This document shows positions 9,566 through 17,213 of a DNA stretch of 64,000 nt, piece after piece. Within the stretch, counting starts at the first letter, position 1, and each line of letters begins with the position of its first letter. Under the pieces are notes generated by a model. The model made no database searches, was not told where the DNA came from, and worked only from the letters and a program-made list of their open reading frames with translations. The translations under genes were made by a program, and so were the position numbers. This stretch comes from Methanococcoides burtonii DSM 6242 (GTDB lineage Archaea; Halobacteriota; Methanosarcinia; Methanosarcinales; Methanosarcinaceae), in assembly GCF_000013725.1 (NCBI RefSeq), contig NC_007955.1, positions 1,829,579 to 1,893,578 on the forward strand, read 5' to 3'.

Positions 9566-9600
9566 GTCAGTTCGAAGGTTTGCATAGAAAACTTATATAG
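9566..9600 (+). promoter_or_regulatory. Operator and TATA box of secreted-protein gene at 9751
   Basis: GTCAGTTCGAAGGTTTGCAT (9566-9585) then TTATATAG (9593-9600). Same sequence and geometry as at 6803-6837, and the same core as the 4191-4277 inverted repeat. Confidence 0.65.
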
Positions 9601-9621
9601 AAGTGATATATAGGATTTTAC

Positions 9622-9750
9622 AGGGTTCAACTGAACCTACCAAACAACGGTTGAACCCCGAAATTGCCCAAAAGCATGATAATGTTGGCTTTGAGGATAC
9701 TTAAAGCTTGCTTGGTTGTGCCTCTGGAGTAAAGAAATGAGGTAAACAAG
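9622..9750 (+). ncRNA. Structured 5' leader RNA, copy C, with small leader ORF
   Basis: Stem GGGTTCAAC (9623-9631) / GTTGAACCC (9650-9658). Loop CCAAACAA (9640-9647) pairs with TTGCTTGG (9708-9715) with one mismatch. CCTC in GTGCCTCTGG can pair with GAGG of the Shine-Dalgarno (ATGAGGTAAA). A 16-residue leader ORF (9682-9732, MLALRILKACLVVPLE) matches copy B's for its first 15 residues except one, then stops before the main ATG. Confidence 0.6.
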
Positions 9751-10620
9751 ATGAAAAGCAATATGAAATTTGGAATAGGTACGTTGCTTGCGGCAATGTT
9801 GCTGGTGAGCATGGCGTTTGTGCCGGCTGTGAGTGCAGAACCCGTAAATATGAAATCTTTTGAGATGACAGATGTTGAAAGAAGTATCAATTCAAGTGAT
9901 CAGGTGTTTATGGCAAAAATGAGCAAAACAATAACTCCTGATACTCCAGGATTATCCGAAAAAGATTTCGAAGATTATGTAGAAAAAATGAAACAAAAAT
10001 ACGGAGAAGCAGGTGTATTTGGAATAGAGCCAGAAATCAGTGTGAAAGTTTCAAATCCAGATAATATGGAGAATATACATTATATCAATTCGTGGACTGA
10101 GTATTTAGAAGTAAAAGATTCCAATGGGATTGTAATGGCAAGTTCTGATAATCTGGTTGCTCTCTATAAACTAGATAAAACTGACGAGCTAGGTAGAGAA
10201 CATTACTATTACTGGCACTGGAGTTCAGCACAAAATCGAGAAAACACAGAGCCTTTAGGTGATGACTCAAATCTCCGGAATTTTTGGAACAAAGTAAAGC
10301 TTGATAACTCAAATTATGATCTGCTGGTTTACTCTCCTGATGCTGACATTATAGGTGATGAGGATATTGTAACAGTTAGTCTTGGTGCTGTATATCAGGG
10401 AGTAAGTTGTGCAATATCCGGTGATTTTATACTCCATCAAGACAAAGTAAGGCCCAAACCCGGGGAGTGCCAAGTAGGAAGTGCTGGTAAATATACAGTA
10501 GAGTGGATCGGAAACTATGAAGGTTCTCAGTCAGTAAACGGAGCTTGTGAAGAGAGAAGACCATATGGTGCAGGATACGACTTTGTGTGGGACACTTACC
10601 TATCCGCTTCTCAATTTTAA
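9751..10620 (+). CDS. Secreted protein of unknown function
   Basis: 289 residues. The signal peptide (MKSNMKFGIGTLLAAMLL... AVSA) differs from the one at 6988 by only a few residues, but the mature parts are unrelated. The mature protein has two halves: an N-terminal charged region with KDFEDYVEKMKQKY, and a C-terminal region with paired cysteines (GVSCAISGDF, GECQVGSAGKY, NGACEERR) that could form disulfides. No domain recognised. Start fixed by the leader, GAGGTAAACAAG and signal peptide. Confidence 0.75.
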   Translation: MKSNMKFGIGTLLAAMLLVSMAFVPAVSAEPVNMKSFEMTDVERSINSSDQVFMAKMSKTITPDTPGLSEKDFEDYVEKMKQKYGEAGVFGIEPEISVKVSNPDNMENIHYINSWTEYLEVKDSNGIVMASSDNLVALYKLDKTDELGREHYYYWHWSSAQNRENTEPLGDDSNLRNFWNKVKLDNSNYDLLVYSPDADIIGDEDIVTVSLGAVYQGVSCAISGDFILHQDKVRPKPGECQVGSAGKYTVEWIGNYEGSQSVNGACEERRPYGAGYDFVWDTYLSASQF

Positions 10621-10626
10621 GTTTTG

Positions 10627-10690
10627 AAATGGGGTGATTTTGAATAGTCTCAAAACTATTCCATTATCCCCCATTTTCAGTTTTTGGTTG
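10627..10690 (+). terminator. Two-stem terminator-like hairpin
   Basis: Nested stems AAATGGGG (10627-10634)/CCCCATTT (10669-10676) and GAATAGT (10642-10648)/ACTATTC (10655-10661), followed by CAGTTTTTGG. It sits directly after the 9751 gene. Confidence 0.55.
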
Positions 10691-10733
10691 TTTGAACATA
10701 GTTCATTGAAGTCAAAGAAAATGGAAGATAAAA

Positions 10734-10973
10734 ATGATAAACAAAAATGATGTACTCAAACGGAAAACAACATCCTTCATTTCAGCCCTTGTTTGTGCAT
10801 CTCTTGGCATGCTTTTTGTTAATTTCGGTGCGAATGAAATGGGGGTTTCATCACAGCATTGGTGGATTCCACTTTTTCATGTTGAACCCATTTATTATAT
10901 GAGCATAGGTATTGGGGGCGTATTTATTGTAACTGCAATCTTTTTCGTTAGAGAATGTTTTAGAAGTGAATAA
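10734..10973 (+). CDS. Small two-helix membrane protein
   Basis: 79 residues with hydrophobic segments at about 14-31 and 53-72 and charged ends (MINKNDVLKRKT, RECFRSE). No recognised family. It lies between a secreted-protein gene and a decayed signal-peptide copy, so it may be co-duplicated cargo. GGAAGAT upstream is a weak ribosome-binding site. Confidence 0.5.
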   Translation: MINKNDVLKRKTTSFISALVCASLGMLFVNFGANEMGVSSQHWWIPLFHVEPIYYMSIGIGGVFIVTAIFFVRECFRSE

Positions 10974-10974
10974 A

Positions 10975-11118
10975 ATAAAAACAAATATGAAATTTGGATT
11001 AAGCGTGCTGCTTGTGGCAATGTTGCTGGTGAGCATGGCGTTTGTGCCGGCCGTGAGTGCTCAATCAAATAAAAATGTGGAAATAAAGTTATTTATATCA
11101 CTCTCCGGAAATATTTAA
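10975..11118 (+). pseudogene. Decayed copy of the signal-peptide cassette
   Basis: From 10975 the sequence reads as the same signal peptide as at 6988 and 9751 (KTNMKFGLSVLLVAMLL to AVSA), but the first ATG has become ATA. An internal ATG at 10987 would give a 43-residue product ending SLSGNI at TAA 11118. Neither operator nor structured leader precedes it, and no mature domain follows. It looks like a broken duplicate. Confidence 0.7.
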
Positions 11119-11196
11119 TTACTTTTTGGTTGATCCGGATGATAACGTGGATCCTTTCGAAAAGCGTTTTATAAAAAAGAAGTTGATTACTCCATA

Positions 11197-11604
11197 ATGA
11201 AGATACGGATCGAAACTCCCAAATTCAGTTTTTTCAAGTATCAGAAAGTAGATGATGAATACAAAAGAGTCCTTTTTTCCCCGATACCTACGATATTCAA
11301 CTATGGTTTCATTGAGGAAACTATGGGAGATGATGGGATGGAAGAGGACGCCATCGTACTCGGACCCCGGCTTCCTCAGGGCACCCTGGTAAAACTGACC
11401 AATGCCGGTGGTGTGGTCAGGTTTGTTGATGACTCAGTTCAGGATGATAAAAAAGTGTTCTATCTAGGGGACAGGTATTCTGAAAAACTGTTCGGATTAT
11501 ATTTCAGGATGTATGCACTTTTCAAAAGGTTCCGTTATATGGTCCATGAAAGAAGACTTGCAGAATGCAGGTTCGAAGGCATTGAACTGTTCGAGGAAAA
11601 GTGA
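11197..11604 (+). CDS. Inorganic pyrophosphatase-like protein
   Basis: 135 residues. The segment FSFFKYQKVDDEY...SPIPTIFNYGFIEET..DGMEEDAIVLG resembles the OB-barrel core of family I inorganic pyrophosphatases, with the Asp/Glu-rich DGMEEDA in the metal-binding position. It is shorter than usual PPases (about 170 residues) and the C-terminal helix FRMYALFKRFRYMVHERR is basic. Enzyme activity is therefore uncertain. It stands alone, without a clear operon partner. Confidence 0.5.
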   Translation: MKIRIETPKFSFFKYQKVDDEYKRVLFSPIPTIFNYGFIEETMGDDGMEEDAIVLGPRLPQGTLVKLTNAGGVVRFVDDSVQDDKKVFYLGDRYSEKLFGLYFRMYALFKRFRYMVHERRLAECRFEGIELFEEK

Positions 11605-11857
11605 GAACCGGTCAGTGTAAACTAAACTGATAACTGTAAATTAAATAGTGTTCTGCAAAAAAGAGATCAGGAAAAGGTAAACCTTTAGAACAGACTGAAG
11701 TAGTAAGGTTTCTGGTGATAATTGATGTTGTTTTCCTCATTGTACATGGGGTTATTTTCAACCATGTATTATACATCCAGTATATACATATCTCTGGATC
11801 GTCGACTCTCGAATCTTTGAGTTTATCTTTTATATGTTATCCATGCATTTTTTATCC

Positions 11858-12097
11858 ATGGCTCAAATCTCAAAAGCAAAACAAGAAATAATCTTTGAAT
11901 TGATGCTTGAGGGAAAAACCACCTATCGGATTGCCAAAGATTTAAAAATAAGTTGGGCGACTGCAAATAAGTATGTTCAGATATACCAACCTCTGCTAAA
12001 TGAAGTTGAACAAAAGGTTAATAATGAAATCTCAAATTTCGTAGAGGATAAACAGAATCGTTTGAGCCGATTTCTGAGTTCTATAATTCACAGATAA
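11858..12097 (+). CDS. Small helix-turn-helix protein
   Basis: 79 residues from ATG 11858 (MAQISKAKQE); in-frame ATGs upstream at 11834 and 11843 are possible. An HTH covers about residues 10-45: IIFELMLEGKTTYRIAKDLKIS then WATANKYV as recognition helix. This is the layout seen in resolvase/transposase-type and phage small-terminase DNA-binding domains. The C-terminal helix is charged. It is directly followed by an array of CAATTG palindromes, which may be its binding sites. It could also be the N-terminal remnant of a transposase. Confidence 0.5.
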   Translation: MAQISKAKQEIIFELMLEGKTTYRIAKDLKISWATANKYVQIYQPLLNEVEQKVNNEISNFVEDKQNRLSRFLSSIIHR

Positions 12098-12144
12098 TAC
12101 CAGGTCTGAATATTAAACCCTTCCATTCAATAGTTAGTATTTTG

Positions 12145-12330
12145 GTATCTCAATTGAGATACTAAAAAATACAAGTCGCTTGTTTGCATGGGGTAAATTC
12201 AATTGAGCTATGAAAACGCTATGTATAGACTAAACTCGCATATCTCAATTGGAAACAAAATACATCTCAATTGCAATTGAGATATCAAAAACAGATGCAA
12301 GGGCTAAAACTTGTATGTCTCAATAGGGTA
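12145..12330. repeat. Array of CAATTG-centred palindromes
   Basis: A perfect 18-bp palindrome GTATCTCAATTGAGATAC (12145-12162) is followed by related sites: TTCAATTGAG near 12198, ATCTCAATTGG near 12242, a perfect 20-bp palindrome ATCTCAATTGCAATTGAGAT (12264-12283) and GTCTCAATAGGG near 12317. Core spacing is roughly 45-50 bp. This is the pattern of operator or iteron arrays. Confidence 0.6.
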
Positions 12331-12981
12331 AAAACAAGTACGGTTTTTTACGTTTTTAGCTATTTTCCGGTTTTTTGACTGGAAATAAGGGAATTATTGG
12401 AAATTATCACGGTTTGAAGGATATGCCTTGAAGCCAAAAAACTTAGTATTGGCCAGAATTCCAACAGGTTAGATCTGCAAGGATCTTGAATATCTAGAGC
12501 TGAAACCAGACACTTTGAGGGATATCCCTGCAGCTTTATTCACACTCGCAGCCGGCCAGAGTTTGATATCCGGATACTCAAGGACCTGAAAGTCTCCGGA
12601 ATGCCAATAGGGCAGATCTCCCGGGCGGTATTGTATCAGAGCTGTAGCCAGGCATTACGTGGAAGGCCTCAGGGAACCTGTTGTATTTGCCTTTCTGGTA
12701 CTTCCAGAGATATCCATCACCAGAGATGCAGGCAGAAACTATGAGGAAGGCTTCAGGGAATTTGTTGTATTGGCCTTCCTTGTTATCCATGGGATGCTAT
12801 CACGTGGGCTGCAGCAGTCGTGCCATCATTGGCCTGCAACCAAAAATTATGGGAGCTATCTATACAACTCTATCCAACCTACAGAACCTAAGGGTTTGAG
12901 ATATGGATTACCAAGGATTTAGTATCTTCAAAGGGGTGGGGTGTGGCTAGAAGTTTACAGTCCTTCAACATTGCGATTATG
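12331..12981. other. 650-bp gene-free, apparently decayed stretch
   Basis: No intact gene. A segment at about 12658-12700 and one at about 12748-12790 are imperfect direct repeats (GGAAGGCCTCAGGGAA / GGAAGGCTTCAGGGAA, then TTGTATT). Broken plus-strand frames contain HTH-like fragments (ARIPTG.ICKDL near 12455-12490; SGMPIGQISRAV near 12597-12635), compatible with decayed transposase or recombinase DNA. The assignment is tentative. Confidence 0.35.
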
Positions 12982-13338
12982 TCATTTTCTTCTAAGGATG
13001 TCCTTCTTAAACCAGTTCCATAAATCGACCCATGATTTCCCTGGCAAGACTAGTAACGGGAAAAATAGTGTACAAAAGATAATTGAAATTCCAATGTATA
13101 ATTGAATTCCTTCAAGGCTGATAACTCTCCACAGACTGATTAATGCAACAATAGCTACTTCAGTACAGTAAATAAGGAGTGGGATTGTTTCGGGAGGAGC
13201 TTTCTCAAAAACGATCCTCCACCTTTTTTGATTTTCAAGATGTGCTTCTGATTCATTAAGATCTATTTTAGATTGCCTAAAAGCCAGAAGCTGATCCTGT
13301 TTATCTTGAGATAATTTTAAAAAAGCGTCTTCTCTCAT
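12982..13338 (-). CDS. Two-helix membrane protein of unknown function
   Basis: 118 residues. Charged N-terminal helix (KLSQDKQDQLLAFRQSKIDLNESEAHLENQKR) followed by two membrane helices (about 52-70 and 77-98) and a basic C-terminus (WFKKDILRRK). Last gene of a three-gene minus-strand cassette. No family recognised. Confidence 0.6.
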   Translation of the reverse strand: MREDAFLKLSQDKQDQLLAFRQSKIDLNESEAHLENQKRWRIVFEKAPPETIPLLIYCTEVAIVALISLWRVISLEGIQLYIGISIIFCTLFFPLLVLPGKSWVDLWNWFKKDILRRK

Positions 13339-13430
13339 AGTTCTTTGTCTCTTTTGCCTCTGCTTGCTTAATGAAGTGCTTTATTGCTCAAGGCTGTTCC
13401 ATCCTGCAGCTGCCTTTGGTCTTAACCTTA

Positions 13431-14432
13431 TCATTCTGTCTGCAAATCAAAAGCCTTAAGGGATTCGACGGCGCTAAAACCGGTTGTTTTTTTGAACGCC
13501 ATTCGGTGAATAAAGTTGCTCATCGAATCTGATGGATCGAGCATTTCAAAATTTAGTCCTTCGAGTGTTTTTCGTGGAATTGCTACACTGAGAATGGGCT
13601 TTTCTTCCATATAACCGGTCTGACTGTTCAAAAGATTCCCCATACAATTAACTATCACCATTTCGATGGGAAGCAATGCAAAAACCTCTCTCGCAACTCG
13701 CAATACACAACTACAAATGTAATCTTGATATAACTCGTAATACTTGCCTTTAGGCATCTGTTTTACTGAAAGCTTCCCACTTTTCAATTGACTCTTAATT
13801 TCTGAAGGAACAACATCTTCACCGTTCACGTGTAGAGTTGCTTCAAGTAAGGAATTACTCATAGCTTTAAACTCGAGAGATGAGCCAAGTTCGCTAATAT
13901 CATTGAAGGGGTCTGTCTGTTTGATTGCATCTAAGTAGGCTTCGGTATCACCCGAAAGTATCCTATCGGAAAGTTCACGGATTGTAGCCCAGTCTGCATA
14001 TTCTTGTTCGTACACTTGCAGACTCTCTCGATATTCCTTCTCATCTGCTTGTCTTGCCTCTTCAACATTCTGAGTTAATGTGTCACGCTTAGACTCTACA
14101 CGCTTCAGTATCTTGTCGAAAAATCCTGACCTAAACTTATCCAGTTTTGTTTGTGCTAATTCTTCATTTTTATGAGATTTTGTCGGCTTGATGGGTGGTT
14201 CAGAAGATTGAATTATTCTCCAATCCCACAAATCACCACATTCCTTGTGAACAGAAAGCAATAGGTCAATATAATTTTCATATACGTTGACTTCATAGGC
14301 TGCCCGCTCTATTTCTTGCATTTTCTCAAGCTGTTTCTGCTGCCTTTCGAGTTCACGCTGTCGCCGTTGTGCTTCACGTTCATACTTACGATGGGCTGCA
14401 TTTATTGAGCGTAGAGTTCCTTTCCACCCCAT
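13431..14432 (-). CDS. Coiled-coil protein of unknown function
   Basis: 333 residues. MGWKG start, then a long Arg/Gln/Glu-rich coiled coil (about residues 15-45), a linker and a second charged helix (KRVESKRDTLTQNVEEARQADEKEYRE, in two parts), then a globular C-terminal domain (about 190-333) with VVPSEIKSQL, ALLPIEMVIVNCMG and PILSVAIPRKTL. I do not recognise the family. A strong TAAGGAGGAGG precedes ATG 14432. The context of two small membrane proteins suggests a membrane-associated accessory system, possibly defensive, but this is inference. Confidence 0.65.
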   Translation of the reverse strand: MGWKGTLRSINAAHRKYEREAQRRQRELERQQKQLEKMQEIERAAYEVNVYENYIDLLLSVHKECGDLWDWRIIQSSEPPIKPTKSHKNEELAQTKLDKFRSGFFDKILKRVESKRDTLTQNVEEARQADEKEYRESLQVYEQEYADWATIRELSDRILSGDTEAYLDAIKQTDPFNDISELGSSLEFKAMSNSLLEATLHVNGEDVVPSEIKSQLKSGKLSVKQMPKGKYYELYQDYICSCVLRVAREVFALLPIEMVIVNCMGNLLNSQTGYMEEKPILSVAIPRKTLEGLNFEMLDPSDSMSNFIHRMAFKKTTGFSAVESLKAFDLQTE

Positions 14433-14463
14433 TATAACCTCCTCCTTAGATCTCTTTTTGAAA

Positions 14464-14616
14464 TCATGGAATTTTCCCGATAGACCACAGTAAATAGAGC
14501 CCCATGAGCACTGCTCCCATACCTATGCCTTCTAACATAGCCCAAAGTTTTGCAGAGGCTATTTTTTCTTTATATTCCTTTTCAGGCATCGATACCATGC
14601 CGTCTTTTATTTCCAT
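14464..14616 (-). CDS. Small single-helix membrane protein
   Basis: About 50 residues from ATG 14616 (MEIKDGMVSMPEKEYKEK), with GGAGGGGG about 11 bases upstream; an in-frame TTG at 14673 would give 69 residues. One C-terminal membrane helix (LEGIGMGAVLMGLYLLWSIG). First gene of the cassette, 31 bp before the coiled-coil gene. Confidence 0.5.
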   Translation of the reverse strand: MEIKDGMVSMPEKEYKEKIASAKLWAMLEGIGMGAVLMGLYLLWSIGKIP

Positions 14617-14737
14617 CGTGCTGTGCCCCCTCCAATCAAGCCTTTTTGCATTTTCTCGCCGCAGCTTTTCCAAAGAATCTTCTTTAATAGTGTCTTATGC
14701 TTCAATTTAATTATCTTATGCTCAAAGGTAGTTGAGC

Positions 14738-15772
14738 TTAAAGAATGTCGATGGTCTGAAGATTCTTGACCTTATTGCTAAAAGGTATGCCTTCCTGTTT
14801 GAGATGCTCCTTTATCGTGGTCTCAACGATCTTTACAAGGTCCTCCTTTTCCACATTCGTAACTGCTGAGAGGAACTTCAGGGTGCATTCTTTACTTTTT
14901 GTTTCAAAGAACTCTATATTGGGTATACTTTCGGAAGATGTGATACTGGCTTTCATGAGGGTTTCGGGGTATTCCAGTGCCATCTTGATGTGACCTACAA
15001 AATCCGGATTGAGCTTTTTGATCTGTTTGCCTATGGAAGTTAGAACATCGATGGCATATTTTTCCGCTTTTTCGGCTTCCAGTTCGCAGTCCTTGATGGT
15101 GAGTTCGCCGGAATAGGAGCTCACTTCGGAGGCTTCAATGGAATTGATATTCTCCCTTGCGTCTCTTTCCTTGCTCTGACCGGCCAGCAGGTCTATGAGT
15201 CTCTGGAACTTTTCATCGGCTTCCTTTGCAGAGAATTCGATAACTTCTGCCTCGGGATTGAGCCCTTCCAGGAAATTCCTTACCTCTGCAACCTTTTCTT
15301 TCTCTGCTATATCGACCTTGTTGATACAGAGGATATCAGCATCCTCGATCTGTGTCTGAATGAACTTGGGTGTCTGCTTTATCTCCGTATTGAACCTTGT
15401 TCCATCCACAATGTTGACGATAGGTGCAAAGCTTAAGTTCTCGATCTTCATCAGTGCAATATCATCCTTGATCTGTCTTGGGAAAGCGATTCCGGTAGGT
15501 TCGATGATAATGACATCCGGATGGAATTCATCGGAAAGGTTGCTCAAAGTGTATTCCATGCTTATCTTGAGCGTACAGCAGATACACCCGCTTGTGAGTT
15601 CTTCCGTAACGATACCGGTACTTGAAAGGGTATCACCGTCAAGGCCTATCTCGCCTATCTCGTTCACTATTATTGCTATCTTGTGTCCTGTATCGCTAAG
15701 ATGTTTTCCAAGCTTCAACAGAGTAGTGGTTTTGCCGCTTCCGAGAAAGCCGCCTATTATCATTATTTTCAA
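14738..15772 (-). CDS. CobW/P47K (G3E) family GTPase, putative metallochaperone
   Basis: 344 residues. P-loop GFLGSGKTTT (9-18), NEIGEIGLDG switch region, CxCC metal-binding motif GCICC (Cys63/65/66), EPTGIAFP and NKVDIAE GTP-base motif. The C-terminal part is longer than a minimal CobW and divergent. The start is TTG 15772, chosen because GGTGA lies 5 bases upstream; ATG 15763 would cut into the P-loop beta strand. It is divergent from a MetE-like methyltransferase at 15946, which suggests it supplies or repairs the metal or corrinoid of that reaction; this is inference from context. Confidence 0.85.
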   Translation of the reverse strand: MKIMIIGGFLGSGKTTTLLKLGKHLSDTGHKIAIIVNEIGEIGLDGDTLSSTGIVTEELTSGCICCTLKISMEYTLSNLSDEFHPDVIIIEPTGIAFPRQIKDDIALMKIENLSFAPIVNIVDGTRFNTEIKQTPKFIQTQIEDADILCINKVDIAEKEKVAEVRNFLEGLNPEAEVIEFSAKEADEKFQRLIDLLAGQSKERDARENINSIEASEVSSYSGELTIKDCELEAEKAEKYAIDVLTSIGKQIKKLNPDFVGHIKMALEYPETLMKASITSSESIPNIEFFETKSKECTLKFLSAVTNVEKEDLVKIVETTIKEHLKQEGIPFSNKVKNLQTIDIL

Positions 15773-15945
15773 TTATTTCACCAGCGGAAGAATGATATTT
15801 TTAAAAGATAATTGTTTAAGATCAAGACTGGGTTTTAACTTGTGATTCTTACCTTATAAATCTTGCAGATATCTGGCAGGACAGGGGATATTTTCCAGAT
15901 TCTCATTTCGCTACTATTATAAATGATACTTACAGTAGAGTAGCT

Positions 15946-16986
15946 ATGACAGACCTGATCTTTGATGATATTGGAAGTTTTCCGTTACCGGAAGATGTAA
16001 CGAAAGAGTGGATGGCAAACGCCTTTTCAAAAAGGGATAGTGATGAGCAGCTTTTCAATATCATAGGATCAGCATTCAAACAGAAATTGGACGCAGGTGT
16101 GCAGGTCGCAACATATCCGCAGTTTCAGGACATGAACGAACAGTTTCTGTCCATAATTAAGGACCCGAAGTGTGTGGAAGAGCCTTTCAAGGTCAAAGAG
16201 GACAGTGCGCGCATCCTCGAGCTTGATATTTTGGAGAAGACTGCCGCACAATACAAAGAGGAGACAGGCAACAAACCGGATGTCCGTGTTTGTGTAACAG
16301 GTCCTCTTGAACTTTACCTCAAGGATTTCGGGGGAACTCAATACACCGACATCCTGGATACGCTCGCAGTCAGCATTGATCGTTTTATCAGTAAGGCCAT
16401 CAAGTCTGCAAAGAACTTCACCATAAGAACGATCTCCATCGATGAGCCAAGTATAGGTATCAATCCACAGGTAATGTTCGAAGATGCTGAACTGGTGAAA
16501 GCTTTGAGCCTTTCTACCGCCTATGCAGGCAAACAGGATGTAGATGTGGAGATCCATTTACATTCACCATTGCATTACAAGATCGCATGTGACACTCCGA
16601 ACATCAATGTAATAGGTGTGGAATCAGCAGCGAATCCTTCCTATCTTGACCTTATAGACAAAAAAGTGCTTGAAGACACGGATTCTTTCCTTCGTGTAGG
16701 TATCGCAAGGACCGATATTTTCAATCTTGTTTCTGTTCTGAACGAGAAATACAATACAAATGTCTGGAAAGACACCCAGTATCTGCCTGAGATCGTAACA
16801 AAAATGGAGACTCCTGAGATCATTGCAAAAAGGCTTGAGGATGCCTATTCCATATTTGGGGACCGCATAAAATATGTTGGTCCGGACTGTGGAGTTGGCT
16901 CATGGCCGACACAGGAGATCGCCTGTCAGTTGCTGAACAATGTCGAAGAAGGTATCAGTATTTTTCAGAACAAGCATTTGTCCTAA
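15946..16986 (+). CDS. MetE-like (UROD/MetE fold) methyltransferase
   Basis: 346 residues, the size of a core MetE catalytic domain without the N-terminal folate-type half. Seen: IGSFPLP near the N-terminus, ISIDEPS, HLHSP, GVESAA and GPDCGVGSWPT. The last three match positions of the zinc ligands (His, Glu, Cys) of the MetE C-terminal domain. Archaeal core MetE proteins take the methyl group from a corrinoid protein rather than from folate to make methionine; alternatively it is a methylcobalamin:thiol methyltransferase. A TATA-like ATTATAAATG at about 15917 lies close to the ATG, implying a very short leader. Confidence 0.7.
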   Translation: MTDLIFDDIGSFPLPEDVTKEWMANAFSKRDSDEQLFNIIGSAFKQKLDAGVQVATYPQFQDMNEQFLSIIKDPKCVEEPFKVKEDSARILELDILEKTAAQYKEETGNKPDVRVCVTGPLELYLKDFGGTQYTDILDTLAVSIDRFISKAIKSAKNFTIRTISIDEPSIGINPQVMFEDAELVKALSLSTAYAGKQDVDVEIHLHSPLHYKIACDTPNINVIGVESAANPSYLDLIDKKVLEDTDSFLRVGIARTDIFNLVSVLNEKYNTNVWKDTQYLPEIVTKMETPEIIAKRLEDAYSIFGDRIKYVGPDCGVGSWPTQEIACQLLNNVEEGISIFQNKHLS

Positions 16987-17213
16987 ACGAAAAAAGATGC
17001 AGGAGCATAACAGTTACCTGCAAATTTTTTGATTAACTCTTGGTCTCTTCATCGAAGGCAGTGCATTGATAATTTTTATATATTTGATCAAGTTATCTCA
17101 ACGAGTGAAACATTAATGCAATCAAATAGCAACGTATTAATATAATTAAATACTAATTTAGATGTTAATCACAATTTGGGTTATAATAATTTATTAATAG
17201 TTGGGGTTTATTA

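Noticed and set aside
12145-12330. CRISPR array
   Set aside because: The repeated units are short palindromes with unequal spacing and no constant repeat of 24 bp or more; no cas genes are near.
12578-12790. 70-codon minus-strand frame with internal repeat
   Set aside because: The repeat is a reflection of the degenerate DNA repeat; no start signal.
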